Origin: JADKAV01 sp963769435
GTDB taxonomy: Bacteria; Actinomycetota; Actinomycetes; S36-B12; UBA10799
NCBI GenBank assembly: GCA_963769435.1
Contig: CAVYLN010000002.1
Span: 1,798,001 to 1,862,000, forward strand
Reading direction: 5' to 3'
Length of the DNA stretch: 64,000 bases
This document shows positions 8,790-17,076 of this stretch, piece by piece. Numbering within the stretch: position 1 is the stretch's first letter; each line of letters opens with the position of its first letter. A model generated the notes under the pieces. The model had not been told where the DNA came from and did no database searches. It worked only from the letters and a program-made list of their open reading frames with translations. Position numbers and translations under genes: made by a program.

Positions 8790-9402
8790 GGCGCCTCGTC
8801 GAACGCTCGGGCCTTCGGACCTCGGTTTGGTGACGGCTCGGCGCAGCGCTGACGCGTTATGCAAAACGCCGGCGCCGGACACGCCGACGAACGGGGTCAC
8901 AGCCCGGCGGGTCGCGTCTGGAGCGGCCAATGGTTTTGCATACTGCACCGCGATCTCGGATTGCCGCCCCGGCTCGAGCCAGCCTCGCTCTGACGAGGAT
9001 GTCGCCGACGCCTCGTCGAACGCTCGGGCCTTCGGACCTCGGTTTGGTGACGGCTCGATGCAGCGCTGGCGCGTTATGCAAAACGCTGGCGCCGGACACG
9101 CCGACGAACGGGGTCACAGCCCGGCGGGTCGCGTCTGGAGCGGCCAATGGTTTTGCATACTGCACCGCGACCTCGGATTGCCGCCCCGGCTCGAGCCAGC
9201 CTCGCTCTGACGAGGATGTCGCCGACGCCTCGTCGCACCTCAGGCTTTCGGACCTCGGTTTGGTGACGGCCCGACGCAGCGCTGACGCGTTATGCAAAAC
9301 GCTGGCGCCGGACACGCCGACGAACGGGGTCACAGCCCGGCGGGTCGCGTCTGGAGCGGCCAATGGTTTTGCATACTGCACCGCGACCTCGGATTGCCGC
9401 CC
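8790..9402. repeat. Tandem 216-217 bp repeat, three copies with internal inverted repeats
   Basis: Almost the whole 8640-9442 gap is a repeat array. The landmark TTATGCAAAACG occurs at 8857, 9074 and 9290. Each copy also holds GTTTTGCATA about 65 bp downstream, the exact inverse of TATGCAAAAC, so every unit can fold into a long stem or carries terminal inverted repeats. Copies differ at only a few positions. A partial copy precedes the first landmark (from about 8790, weaker similarity from about 8750), and the array breaks off at about 9402, 40 bp before the next start codon. Reading frames cross it on both strands, but the period alternates 217/216, so they look incidental. 8640-8790 has no convincing gene. 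Confidence 0.9.
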
Positions 9403-9442
9403 CCGATTCGCGGCCCACCGGACGACAGGGGACGATTGAACG

Positions 9443-10684
9443 GTGACTACCGACATGTCGTGCGACGTGCTCGTGGTCGGTGCGGGGCCAGCGGGTTCGG
9501 GCGCTGCGGCGTGGGCTGCGCGCAGTGGTCTGGACGTTCTGCTCACCGACGCCGCGTCGTTCCCGCGCGACAAGCCCTGCGGCGACGGGCTCACTCCCAG
9601 GGCGATCGCCGAGATGACACACCTCGGTCTCGGCGACTGGCTGGAGGGCCGGGCCGTCAACCGCGGGTTGCGGGCATCGGGCTTCGGGCAGACGTTGTAC
9701 CTGCCATGGCCCGGTGGATCACTTCCGGATCGTGGCGGGGCCGCACCTCGGCTGGAACTCGACGCACGGATCCGCGAGGTCGCGGTGACCGACGGCGCGA
9801 GGACGCTGGAGGGCGCGAGGGCGGTCGACGTGCGACGCTCGGGCGACCGTGTCGAGGCGGTGGTCTTCAAGGGCCGCGACGGGTTGTTCGAGGTCGAATG
9901 CCGACGCCTGATCGTCGCCGACGGGGCGAAGTCGCAACTCGGCCGCAGGCTCGGGCGGGAATGGCACAAGTCCACCGCCTATGGGGTCGCCGCCCGCGCA
10001 TACATCAAGTCCGGCCGCGCCGACGACGAATGGATCTCGTCGCACTTGGAGTTGCGGGGGACCGAGGGGCAGTTGCTGTCCGGGTACGGCTGGATCTTCC
10101 CGCTCGGCGACGGTGAGGTGAACATCGGCGTCGGGACTCTGGCCACCTCCAAGCACCCGGCGGATGTGAACCTGCGACAACTCATCGCCCACTACACCGA
10201 GGGTCAGCGCTCCGACTGGCATCTGCAGGGCGAACTGCGGGACGCCTGGTCCGCTCTGTTGCCGATGGGGGGCGCAGTATCTGGAGTCGCCGGTCCCAAC
10301 TGGGTGTTGGTGGGTGATGCCGCGGGCTGCGTGAACCCGCTCAACGGTGAGGGGATCGACTACGGCCTGGAGACCGGTCGGCTCGCGGCGGAGTTGATGG
10401 CTCAGCGCAGGCCCGTCGACCTGGAGTTCCTCTGGCCCCTGACCTTGCGGCACCACTACGGACCGGCGTTCTCGATCGCACGGCGGCTGGCGGGGTTGTT
10501 GACCGTCCCCGGATTCCTGCCGAAAGCCGGTCCGGTGGGGATGCGGTCGGAGTTCTTGATGCAGATCGCGCTGCGGGTCATGGGGAATCTGGTGACCCCC
10601 GAAGACACTGACGCCCTCGCTCGCGTGTGGCGGGCCGCCGGGCGGATGTCGGTGCAGATGGACGACCGGCCGCCGTTCAGCTGA
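9443..10684 (+). CDS. Geranylgeranyl-reductase-family FAD oxidoreductase
   Basis: The protein has 413 residues, starting at GTG 9443 with AGGGGA ten bases upstream. Residues 8-20 carry the FAD-binding motif VVGAGPAGSGAAAW. PCGDGLTP near 45 and NPLNGEGIDYGLETG near 300 are the family's flavin and active-site signatures. Such enzymes saturate isoprenoid chains, for example on menaquinone or lipids. In actinobacteria they often work on the quinone pool, so a respiratory-lipid role is the best inference. There is no signal peptide; membrane association would be peripheral. Its promoter must lie in or beside the repeat array that ends 40 bp upstream. Confidence 0.88.
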   Translation: MTTDMSCDVLVVGAGPAGSGAAAWAARSGLDVLLTDAASFPRDKPCGDGLTPRAIAEMTHLGLGDWLEGRAVNRGLRASGFGQTLYLPWPGGSLPDRGGAAPRLELDARIREVAVTDGARTLEGARAVDVRRSGDRVEAVVFKGRDGLFEVECRRLIVADGAKSQLGRRLGREWHKSTAYGVAARAYIKSGRADDEWISSHLELRGTEGQLLSGYGWIFPLGDGEVNIGVGTLATSKHPADVNLRQLIAHYTEGQRSDWHLQGELRDAWSALLPMGGAVSGVAGPNWVLVGDAAGCVNPLNGEGIDYGLETGRLAAELMAQRRPVDLEFLWPLTLRHHYGPAFSIARRLAGLLTVPGFLPKAGPVGMRSEFLMQIALRVMGNLVTPEDTDALARVWRAAGRMSVQMDDRPPFS

Positions 10685-10692
10685 GGTCGGCG

Positions 10693-11343
10693 TCAGGTGA
10701 CCGCGAGCGCGATCGCGGCGAACTGGCACAGGAACGCGGCGATGGTGAGCGCGTGGAAGAGTTCGTGGAATCCGAACCAGCCGTGGTGGAAGTTGGGTCC
10801 CTTCCGGGCATAGACCACACCACCGGCGGTGTAGAGGATCCCGCCGAGTGCCATGAGGGTGACCACGACCGCCCCGAACGCCGACCAGATGGCCGGAAGG
10901 AACAGGATCGCCACCCAGCCGAGTCCGATGTATGAGCCCACTGCCAGCCAGCGGGGAGCGGAACGCCACGTGACCCGGGCGGTCAATCCGACGGCGGCTA
11001 TTCCCCACACGAGGCCGAGGATGATCCATTGCTGCGATCCACCCATCGCCACGGCGAACGGGGTGTAGCTGCCGGCGATGAACAGGTAGATGTTCGCGTG
11101 GTCGAGCCTGTTGAGCAGGGCGTTCGTCCTCGGCCCTCCCGCCCCGAGGTGGTAGGCGGCGCTCACCGAGAACAGCATCACGGTGGTGAAGACGTAGACC
11201 GCCACGGCCGCACGGTTCGCCGCACTCGTGGTGACCACCAGCAGGGCCAGTCCGAGGACGAACGACAGTGGCCCGGCACCGAAGTGCAACCACCCTCGAA
11301 GCCGGGGTTTGGCCTGAACCGGCCGTTCAAGAGTTGTGGTCAT
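10693..11343 (-). CDS. Hemolysin III / PAQR-family membrane protein
   Basis: The protein has 216 residues and seven predicted membrane helices. Family marks are present: SAAYHL near residue 63, HANIYLFIAGSYTPF near 85 and FHELFHALTIAAF near 195, supplying the metal-binding Ser/His/Asp set of PAQR hydrolases. Despite the name, hemolysis is rarely shown for this family; adiponectin-receptor relatives are Zn-dependent lipid hydrolases. The start at ATG 11343 lies directly beside a 29-bp imperfect palindrome, so the gene is probably repressed by an unlinked regulator. It converges on the flavoprotein gene with an 8-bp gap. Confidence 0.93.
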   Translation of the reverse strand: MTTTLERPVQAKPRLRGWLHFGAGPLSFVLGLALLVVTTSAANRAAVAVYVFTTVMLFSVSAAYHLGAGGPRTNALLNRLDHANIYLFIAGSYTPFAVAMGGSQQWIILGLVWGIAAVGLTARVTWRSAPRWLAVGSYIGLGWVAILFLPAIWSAFGAVVVTLMALGGILYTAGGVVYARKGPNFHHGWFGFHELFHALTIAAFLCQFAAIALAVT

Positions 11344-11348
11344 GAAAC

Positions 11349-11377
11349 CTACGGTACCGTAAGTTACGGCACCGTGG
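11349..11377. promoter_or_regulatory. Palindromic operator before hemolysin III
   Basis: CTACGGTACCGTAA (11349-11362) and TTACGGCACCGTGG (11364-11377) flank a single G and are inverse complements at 12 of 14 positions. The site is 5 bp from the hemolysin III start codon. Its size and symmetry fit a TetR-family dimer or dimer pair, but no such regulator is adjacent. Confidence 0.65.
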
Positions 11378-11385
11378 ATAGTCGT

Positions 11386-11874
11386 TCACGACAGGTTCCG
11401 GGCGTAGGTGATCAACCCGAAACCGTTGATCTCCCAGTCCCGGTCCGGCGTACGCACGTAACCCAGGCCCTCGTAGAGCCGGATCGCCGCGGTCATTGCT
11501 GGCTCGGTCGACAGCACCATTCGGGTCAGGCCGCGGGATCGCGCGAGGTCCTCACACGCCGTTACCAACGCCCGGGCGATCCCGCGCTGGCGTGCGGATG
11601 GCACGACGGCCAGCATCCGGATCTCCAGTTCGCCGCGTCGGGCGATGTTGGCAAGGCCGGACGGGGACTGTGTGGCGGTCACCGTGCCGGCCCACCGGTC
11701 GCCCTCCTCGGCGATGAGCACCGTCGCCTCCGCGATCCGCGTCCGCGCATCCAGCAACTCCGCGACGTAATCCGGTGATCGCTGAGGATCGGCCCAGCCA
11801 CCGGCTATGTAGACCTCTTCGATGATCCGCGCGACAACATCCGCGTCGGCATCGATCGCCTCACGGATGTGCAT
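11386..11874 (-). CDS. GNAT-family N-acetyltransferase
   Basis: The protein has 162 residues from ATG 11874. The acetyl-CoA-binding motif A is clear: MLAVVPSARQRGIARALV near residue 92, the V-x-x-x-x-R/Q-G-x-G/A pattern. A motif-B region follows (AIRLYEGLGYVRT). It should transfer an acetyl group to a small molecule or a protein N-terminus; the substrate cannot be told. Its start overlaps the 5' region of the divergent patatin gene (start 11911), leaving 36 bp for two promoters. Confidence 0.88.
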   Translation of the reverse strand: MHIREAIDADADVVARIIEEVYIAGGWADPQRSPDYVAELLDARTRIAEATVLIAEEGDRWAGTVTATQSPSGLANIARRGELEIRMLAVVPSARQRGIARALVTACEDLARSRGLTRMVLSTEPAMTAAIRLYEGLGYVRTPDRDWEINGFGLITYARNLS

Positions 11875-11910
11875 CCCTCCATCATTCCCGGTGGCTGTAA
11901 GGATGGGTCG

Positions 11911-12813
11911 GTGCGGATCGGACTGGCTCTGGGTGGCGGAGGCCTGACAGGAACGGCTTTCCACGCCGGCGTGCTCACCGCGCTGGCGGAACACTTCGAC
12001 GCCCGCGAAGCCGACGTGATCGTGGGCACCTCCGCGGGGTCGACAGCGGCCGCACTGATGCGTAGCGGTTTCCCGCCGCGGGACTATGTGGCGAGGGTGG
12101 CTGGCCGACCCATGTCTGCTGAGGGTCACGCGATCCTCGGATCGATGCCGCCCCTGTCCGACCCGATGCCTCCGGCGCCGCGGCGACGGGCGCCCGCGTC
12201 AGCCGAACTCGCCCGCGCTGCGGCTCGACGGCCGTGGCGATACCGGCCCGGGGTCGTGGCGTCGGCACTCCTGCCCGAGGGGACCAGACCGGTAGACCCC
12301 GGTGCCGGGCGGTTGCGTGCGCTGTTCGACCGGTGGCCCGACAAGCCGACCTGGATCGTCGCGGTGGACCTGCAGACCGGCGCACGGGTGGCCTTCGGCC
12401 GGGATGCCGCCGCGGACGTGGGTGACGCGGTCGCCGCCTCCTGCGCCGTCCCCGGCTACTTCGCACCGGTCGTGATCGGTGCTCGCCGCTATGTCGATGG
12501 TGGCGCCTACTCGATGGTCAGCCTCGACCTGCTCGCAGACCAGCGGCTCGACCTCGTGATCGTCTCGGCGCCCCTGTCCACCAGTGACTGGTGGGCGCGC
12601 GACCCGGGCAACCTGCCCCGGGTGGCGATGCGGCAACAACTGACCCGTGAAGCGCGGTCCGTGCGGCGCAACGGGACCCGGATCGTGACAGTCGCCCCGG
12701 ATGCCGCACTGCGCGAGATCATGGGCACCAACTCGATGGTCGTGGCCAAGCGAGCGCCCGTCGCCCTGGCCGCGCAGGCCCACGCGACCGAGGTGTTCCG
12801 CCGGGAACTCTAG
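11911..12813 (+). CDS. Patatin-like phospholipase
   Basis: The protein has 300 residues from GTG 11911, which follows AAGGATG at about six bases; an upstream ATG at 11869 lacks such a site. The catalytic dyad is complete: glycine-rich oxyanion hole LALGGGGLTGT (residues 4-14), nucleophile GTSAGS near 45 and Asp in YVDGGAYS near 195. It should hydrolyse acyl esters of phospholipids or glycerolipids in the cytoplasm or at the inner membrane face. A Pro/Arg/Ala-rich stretch at residues 80-115 looks disordered. The gene is divergent from the GNAT gene. Confidence 0.9.
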   Translation: MRIGLALGGGGLTGTAFHAGVLTALAEHFDAREADVIVGTSAGSTAAALMRSGFPPRDYVARVAGRPMSAEGHAILGSMPPLSDPMPPAPRRRAPASAELARAAARRPWRYRPGVVASALLPEGTRPVDPGAGRLRALFDRWPDKPTWIVAVDLQTGARVAFGRDAAADVGDAVAASCAVPGYFAPVVIGARRYVDGGAYSMVSLDLLADQRLDLVIVSAPLSTSDWWARDPGNLPRVAMRQQLTREARSVRRNGTRIVTVAPDAALREIMGTNSMVVAKRAPVALAAQAHATEVFRREL

Positions 12814-12872
12814 CCATCGCGGACCACCCCCGAGCGCGTGACCGCTGCCTGGTCCCTGTGAGAGGGTCGGGC

Positions 12873-13271
12873 ATGAGCGTCCGACAACTACGATTCGTCG
12901 TCACGGTCGATGATCACGATGATGTGGTGCAGTTCTTCCGCGAGGTGCTGGGGATGCCGGTCGAGGCGGCGTTCGAGGGTCCGGGCCAGGCCAGGGTCAC
13001 GATCCTCGAAGCCGGTCGGGCGACCCTCGAGGTCGTGAACCGCGCTCAGGCCGAGTACATCGACGAGGTGGAGGTGGGTCGGCGCGTGGCGGGCAGCGTC
13101 CGGCTGGCGCTGGAGGTCGACGACGTGGTGACCGACACCGAGCGTGCGGTTGCGCGCGGCGCCACGCAGACCGCCGCGCCGACGGACACTCCGTGGGAGT
13201 CGCGCAACGCGAGGCTGGAGGCCCCTGGCGGAATCCACCTGACGCTGTTCGAAGAACTCGGTGACGACTAG
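12873..13271 (+). CDS. VOC/glyoxalase-fold protein
   Basis: The protein has 132 residues from ATG 12873, with GAGAGGG six bases upstream. It contains the paired beta-alpha-beta-beta-beta modules of the vicinal oxygen chelate fold: VTVDDHDDVVQFFREVLG near the start and TPWESRNARLEAPGGIHLTL at the end. Likely metal ligands (Glu/His) are present, but the set is not enough to name a reaction. Relatives include glyoxalases and bleomycin-type resistance proteins. It converges on the P-type ATPase gene with a 9-bp gap. Confidence 0.85.
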   Translation: MSVRQLRFVVTVDDHDDVVQFFREVLGMPVEAAFEGPGQARVTILEAGRATLEVVNRAQAEYIDEVEVGRRVAGSVRLALEVDDVVTDTERAVARGATQTAAPTDTPWESRNARLEAPGGIHLTLFEELGDD

Positions 13272-13280
13272 CGTCCCGGG

Positions 13281-15524
13281 TCACTCCAGCAGCGCGAACG
13301 CACTCTCCTCCTCCATGGCGTTGTGCAGACGCAGAACGCCGTACAGCCCGTACAGGGTCCTGCGCAGATCCGTCACGATCTCCGCGTCGTCGTCCGAGCG
13401 ATCGAGCAGGCGGTGCAACGCGGCGACGTGGTGCTCGATCTCGGCGTGGCTGCGGCTCAGCGCCCCCACGGCGTCCGGACTGCCGGTGATGCGGGCCAGT
13501 GCCGGCACGAGTTCCTGCTCCTCCTGCCGCTCATGTGGGAGTAGCACCGAATCCAGTTCGGTGAGCAGGGACCGGGCGGGGGTGAGGTCGGACTCGTCGT
13601 CGAGCGCGTCGGCGGTATCGCGCACGCGCTCCACGAGGCCGAGGGTTTCGCGGTGATCATCGGCCAGGCGGGAGAGGACCTCGGCGTCCTCCGAGCGGAT
13701 CTGCGGTCCGACCCGGGGCCGGAGCAGGCCCACACGCAGGGCCCAGACGATTGCGATCAGGTCGATGCCCTCCTGCAGAATCGCACCAGCGGCCGGTGGC
13801 AGCACGCCGACCGCGGCCGCACCCATCGCGATGAAGCACAGGCCCATGCCGATCCACGCGGCCTGTGTCGCCGTGCGCCGCGCGTGGCGTGCGATACGAA
13901 CCGCCTCGCCGAGTCGATCGATCCGGTCGACGATGAGGACCACGTCGGCTGCTTCCGACGACGCGGTGGCGCCGCGCGCGGCAAGTGCGACCCCCACCGA
14001 CGCCGCAGCAAGGGCGGGCGCATCGTTGATCCCGTCCCCCACCATGATCGAGCGCCCGCGGGCGGTCTCCTCGGTCACGATTGAAACCTTGTCCTCCGGG
14101 GTCTGATCCGCCCACACGGCGTCGACGCCGACGATGCGGCCGATGGACTCCGCGAGGTCCGGCCGGTCTCCGCTCACCAGCACGATGCGCCGCATGCCGT
14201 CGGCACGCAAGGTCCGGACCATGCCGGGGGCGTCCGGGCGGATTCTGTCCGCGAACAGCAGGGCGGCCACCGGTCGATCATCGATGGCTACGAAGGCTAT
14301 GAGCGAGCCGTCCAGGTCGGCGCGTCGTCGGGCCCGGCGCGCCCAAGCAGGCTCCGGCTCGCCGAGGATCCACGACGGCCGCCCGATCCTCACCAGTCGG
14401 CCGTCGACGACCCCTCTCACCCCCTGGCCCGTGACCTCTTCGGGGTGTGTGGGCATCGACAGCTCAAGTTCGTGTTGCCGGGCGGCGTTCACGACGGCGG
14501 TGGCCAGCACGTGCGGTGAGAGCTGGTCCAGGCTCGCGGCCAGGCGCAGGACGTGCGACTCATCCTCGCCGGGCGCCAGCGCGACATGGATCACCTCCGG
14601 CCTCCCCGCCGTGAGAGTCCCGGTCTTGTCGAACAGCAGGATCCGCCCGTCGGCCAACTGCTCGAGCGAAGCGCCCCCCTTGACCACCACGCCTCGTTTG
14701 GCGCACTGGGAAACACCGCCGATGATGGCGATCGGAACGGCCAGCAGGAGAGGACACGGGGTGGCGACCACAAGCACCGCCACGGCGGCCACGGGTGTCC
14801 CGTTGAACCACCAGGCGAATGCCGCCACCGCCAGGGACAGTGGGACGAACCAGAACGCGAGCCGGTCGGCCATCCTGACGAACGGTGCCGCCGATGCCTG
14901 TGCGGCCGACACCAGTCGGACGACGCCGGCGTAGGTGCTCTCGGTGGCTCGCGCTGTGGCGATCATCCGCGTGGGGCGGCCCGCGTTCACCACCCCGCTG
15001 CGGATCAGGGATCCGATCTCACGATGAACCGGCAGTGCCTCACCGGTGAGGGCCGACTCGTCGAAAGTGCCAGGTTCGGAAAGCCGGCCGTCGGTGGGGA
15101 CCGTGTCGCCGCGACCGATCATCAGGGCATCGCCGGGCTCGACCACTGCGACGTCGACCTCTGTCACCTCCTCGCCGTCGATCCGGCGTGCGATGCGAGG
15201 TGCTCGCTGGGCCAGCAGATCCAGTTCCCGCTCAGCGCGGCTCTGCGCTCGTTCCTCCAGGTACTGCCCGGATCCGACCATCACCGTGACGATGGCCGCC
15301 GCGAAGAATTCCTCGGTCGCCAGCGCGCCGAGAATTGCCAACAGCGCAAGGATGTCGACACCGCCGCGGCCGTGCCGGAGACCCCGCCACACGTTGGCGA
15401 CAGCCGCGGCTGCCCCGAGTGCACCGGCGGTCGCCCACGCCAGGTCGCGGATGCCCGGAGCGACCAGGCCGGCGCCCAGGAGCGCGGCGGAGACCCCTAG
15501 AAGGACAGCTCCCCACCTGCGCAC
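13281..15524 (-). CDS. P1B-5 metal-exporting ATPase with C-terminal hemerythrin domain
   Basis: The protein has 747 residues from GTG 15524. P-type ATPase landmarks are in order: TGEA near 160, membrane motif TPCPLLLAVP at 255-264, phosphorylation site DKTGTLT with Asp299, and GDGINDAP near 497. TPCPL in helix 4 with QEGID (584-588) in the last helix region is the P1B-5 signature (known family knowledge), linked to Ni/Fe export. There is no N-terminal metal-binding domain. Residues about 611-747 form a hemerythrin (HHE) domain with His624, His664, Glu668, His693, His698 and His734 as candidate iron ligands. A fused di-iron domain suggests metal export gated by oxygen or redox. Confidence 0.9.
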   Translation of the reverse strand: MRRWGAVLLGVSAALLGAGLVAPGIRDLAWATAGALGAAAAVANVWRGLRHGRGGVDILALLAILGALATEEFFAAAIVTVMVGSGQYLEERAQSRAERELDLLAQRAPRIARRIDGEEVTEVDVAVVEPGDALMIGRGDTVPTDGRLSEPGTFDESALTGEALPVHREIGSLIRSGVVNAGRPTRMIATARATESTYAGVVRLVSAAQASAAPFVRMADRLAFWFVPLSLAVAAFAWWFNGTPVAAVAVLVVATPCPLLLAVPIAIIGGVSQCAKRGVVVKGGASLEQLADGRILLFDKTGTLTAGRPEVIHVALAPGEDESHVLRLAASLDQLSPHVLATAVVNAARQHELELSMPTHPEEVTGQGVRGVVDGRLVRIGRPSWILGEPEPAWARRARRRADLDGSLIAFVAIDDRPVAALLFADRIRPDAPGMVRTLRADGMRRIVLVSGDRPDLAESIGRIVGVDAVWADQTPEDKVSIVTEETARGRSIMVGDGINDAPALAAASVGVALAARGATASSEAADVVLIVDRIDRLGEAVRIARHARRTATQAAWIGMGLCFIAMGAAAVGVLPPAAGAILQEGIDLIAIVWALRVGLLRPRVGPQIRSEDAEVLSRLADDHRETLGLVERVRDTADALDDESDLTPARSLLTELDSVLLPHERQEEQELVPALARITGSPDAVGALSRSHAEIEHHVAALHRLLDRSDDDAEIVTDLRRTLYGLYGVLRLHNAMEEESAFALLE

Positions 15525-15566
15525 GGTGCATCACCCCATCCGGCCCACCCTCCAGGATAGACCTCT

Positions 15567-16205
15567 TCAGACCGCCGCCGTGCCGGTCGGAACCCGTCGG
15601 GGAAGGTACCGACCGCCCACACGGGTACGGATGTCCGGCATTGGCGTGGACCATCTGGGCGGCCCCGCGCGCTTGAGCAGGGTGGGCAGCAGTTGCGCAG
15701 TGGCGCGGGCATCGCCCGCCGCGGTGTGTGCACCTTCGATCCGCACCCCCGCCCAGTCGCACAAGGTCGCCAGTTTGTGGTTTCGGGTCGGTACGCACTG
15801 CTGTGCGACCGGCAAGGTGTCCAGCGCCGGCAGTCGTGGCGTGCGGACGCCAGCGCGACCGAACTCGGCAGTCAGGAAGGCGTCCTCGAATGTTGCGTTG
15901 TGCGCCACGACGACCACGCCGTCCAGCCACGCGAGCAGGCTGTCGGCGATCTCTGGGAACGTCGGAGCGTCGTGGACCATGGCGTCGGTGATGCGGTGGA
16001 CGGCGGACGCCGTGACCGCACGCCCCGGGTTGACGAGTGTCTCGTAGACGCCGAGCTCCCGCCCCGTCGCGTCGGTGCGCACGATCGCCACCTCCACGAT
16101 CCGGTCTCGGCCGGCCGCGTCGAAACCGGTGGTCTCCAGATCGATGACCGCGAAACCCCTGTGTGTGTGGTGATGCCGGCCCCCGGCCGTCGGATAACTG
16201 AACAT
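15567..16205 (-). CDS. DEDDh 3'-5' exonuclease (DnaQ-like)
   Basis: The protein has 212 residues. The four acidic residues of the family are present: Asp and Glu in FAVIDLETTG near residue 20, Asp in HNATFEDAFL near 104, and the His/Asp pair in GAHTAAGDAR near 160. It resembles the epsilon proofreading subunit of DNA polymerase III, but a stand-alone copy like this usually acts in repair or RNA trimming. The Arg-rich tail after residue 175 may bind nucleic acid. The His-rich start (GGRHHHTH) is unusual but short. Confidence 0.9.
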   Translation of the reverse strand: MFSYPTAGGRHHHTHRGFAVIDLETTGFDAAGRDRIVEVAIVRTDATGRELGVYETLVNPGRAVTASAVHRITDAMVHDAPTFPEIADSLLAWLDGVVVVAHNATFEDAFLTAEFGRAGVRTPRLPALDTLPVAQQCVPTRNHKLATLCDWAGVRIEGAHTAAGDARATAQLLPTLLKRAGPPRWSTPMPDIRTRVGGRYLPRRVPTGTAAV

Positions 16206-16268
16206 GTGCTGCTCCCCTCAAGTGTTCCGAACGTAGGCGGAGGGTGTGACAGGAGCGCTCGAAGCGGA

Positions 16269-16287
16269 GGTCCTAGGACCAATGTCC
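16269..16287. promoter_or_regulatory. Palindrome with CCAATGT motif before a secreted-protein gene
   Basis: GGTCCTAGGACC (16269-16280) is a perfect 12-bp palindrome. Overlapping it is GGACCAATGTCC (16276-16287), a GGAC-n4-GTCC inverted repeat. Related GGCCCAATGT words occur at 32420 and 44263 ahead of other genes. The site is 54 bp upstream of ATG 16341 and 64 bp from the divergent exonuclease start. Confidence 0.45.
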
Positions 16288-16340
16288 ACTTGTGAAGCGG
16301 CACTGCGGGGACCGGCAGTGTGGCAATCCAGGAGGCAAAC

Positions 16341-17058
16341 ATGTTGATGAAGACGATGATCGTAGGCTCGACCGGAATGTTGCTGGCGCTGGGGGCTCAC
16401 CCCGGGTGTGGCCAGTGGGAGTGACAGGCCGGAGACCGGTTCCGAGGGTGCCTGCTCGGCGGGTGCGCGCTGGGAGCTCAAGGTGAAAGAGCGCGACGGT
16501 GGGGTTGAGGTCGAGTTCGAGGTCGACTCGAACGTCGTGGGCCAGCAGTGGGATTACGTGCTGTCCGGCCCCGGCGGTGAACTCTCCTCCGGGACCCGCA
16601 CGACAACCGCTCCCAGCGGTTCGTTCAGTGTCGAGGTGAAGACCGCGGGTTCGGTGTCGACCGCCTTCCGGGGGATCGCCACACATGCCGGGCAGACCTG
16701 TGACAGTACCGTCGGGGTCGGTTCCGGGGATGACTCCGGCGACGACTCGGCTGACGACTCCAGTGATGACAAGCGCGTCATCATCCCCGGGACCTGTTCG
16801 GCCGGCTCGGAGATCAAGCTGAAGGTGAAGCGCAGCGCCCGGTTCCGGATCGCCGAACTCGAGGTCGACTCGGACCGCAGGGGGCAGAAGTGGCGCTACA
16901 AGATCGAGCGCGGCTCCAAGACCGTGGACAAGGGTGTCGCCCGTACCAAGGGACGCAGCGGATCCTTCACCGTGAAGGCCAGGACCAAGGGCAAGGGCCG
17001 GATCTCCGCGGTCGCCAAGCGGGTCTCCGGAGCCGAAGACTGCTCGCTCGACCGCTAG
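16341..17058 (+). CDS. Secreted protein with acidic linker (one extra G near 16391)
   Basis: ATG 16341 follows AGGAGG at five bases. Removing one G from the five-G run at 16391-16395 gives an intact frame with signal peptide MLMKTMIVGSTGMLLALG and a likely cut after GVAS; the span is 3n+1. The mature protein has two related basic beta modules (WELKVKERDGGVEVEFEVDS and IKLKVKRSARFRIAELEVDS), each preceded by a CSAG motif. They are joined by an Asp-Ser linker (DDSGDDSADDSSDD). The two modules look like an internal duplication. Function is unknown. The two-component genes start 18 bp downstream and may be co-transcribed. Confidence 0.75.
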
Positions 17059-17076
17059 GAGCGGCACAATCGAGTC

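Noticed and set aside
8790..9402. Repeat array read as a CRISPR array
   Set aside because: The period is 216-217 bp with near-identical units, not short repeats with varied spacers, and no cas gene is near.
8857..9975. Long open frames across the repeat array, including a 372-codon antisense frame
   Set aside because: Period alternates 217/216 bp so frames are not kept, no ribosome site is seen, and much of the longest one is antisense to the flavoprotein gene.
13281..15500. Long forward-strand frames opposite the P-type ATPase
   Set aside because: They are shadows of a high-GC gene, with no ribosome site or recognisable domain.
16276..16287. True DosR box
   Set aside because: The site fits only GGAC-n4-GTCC, not the fuller GGGACT..AGTCCC consensus; kept only as a candidate motif.
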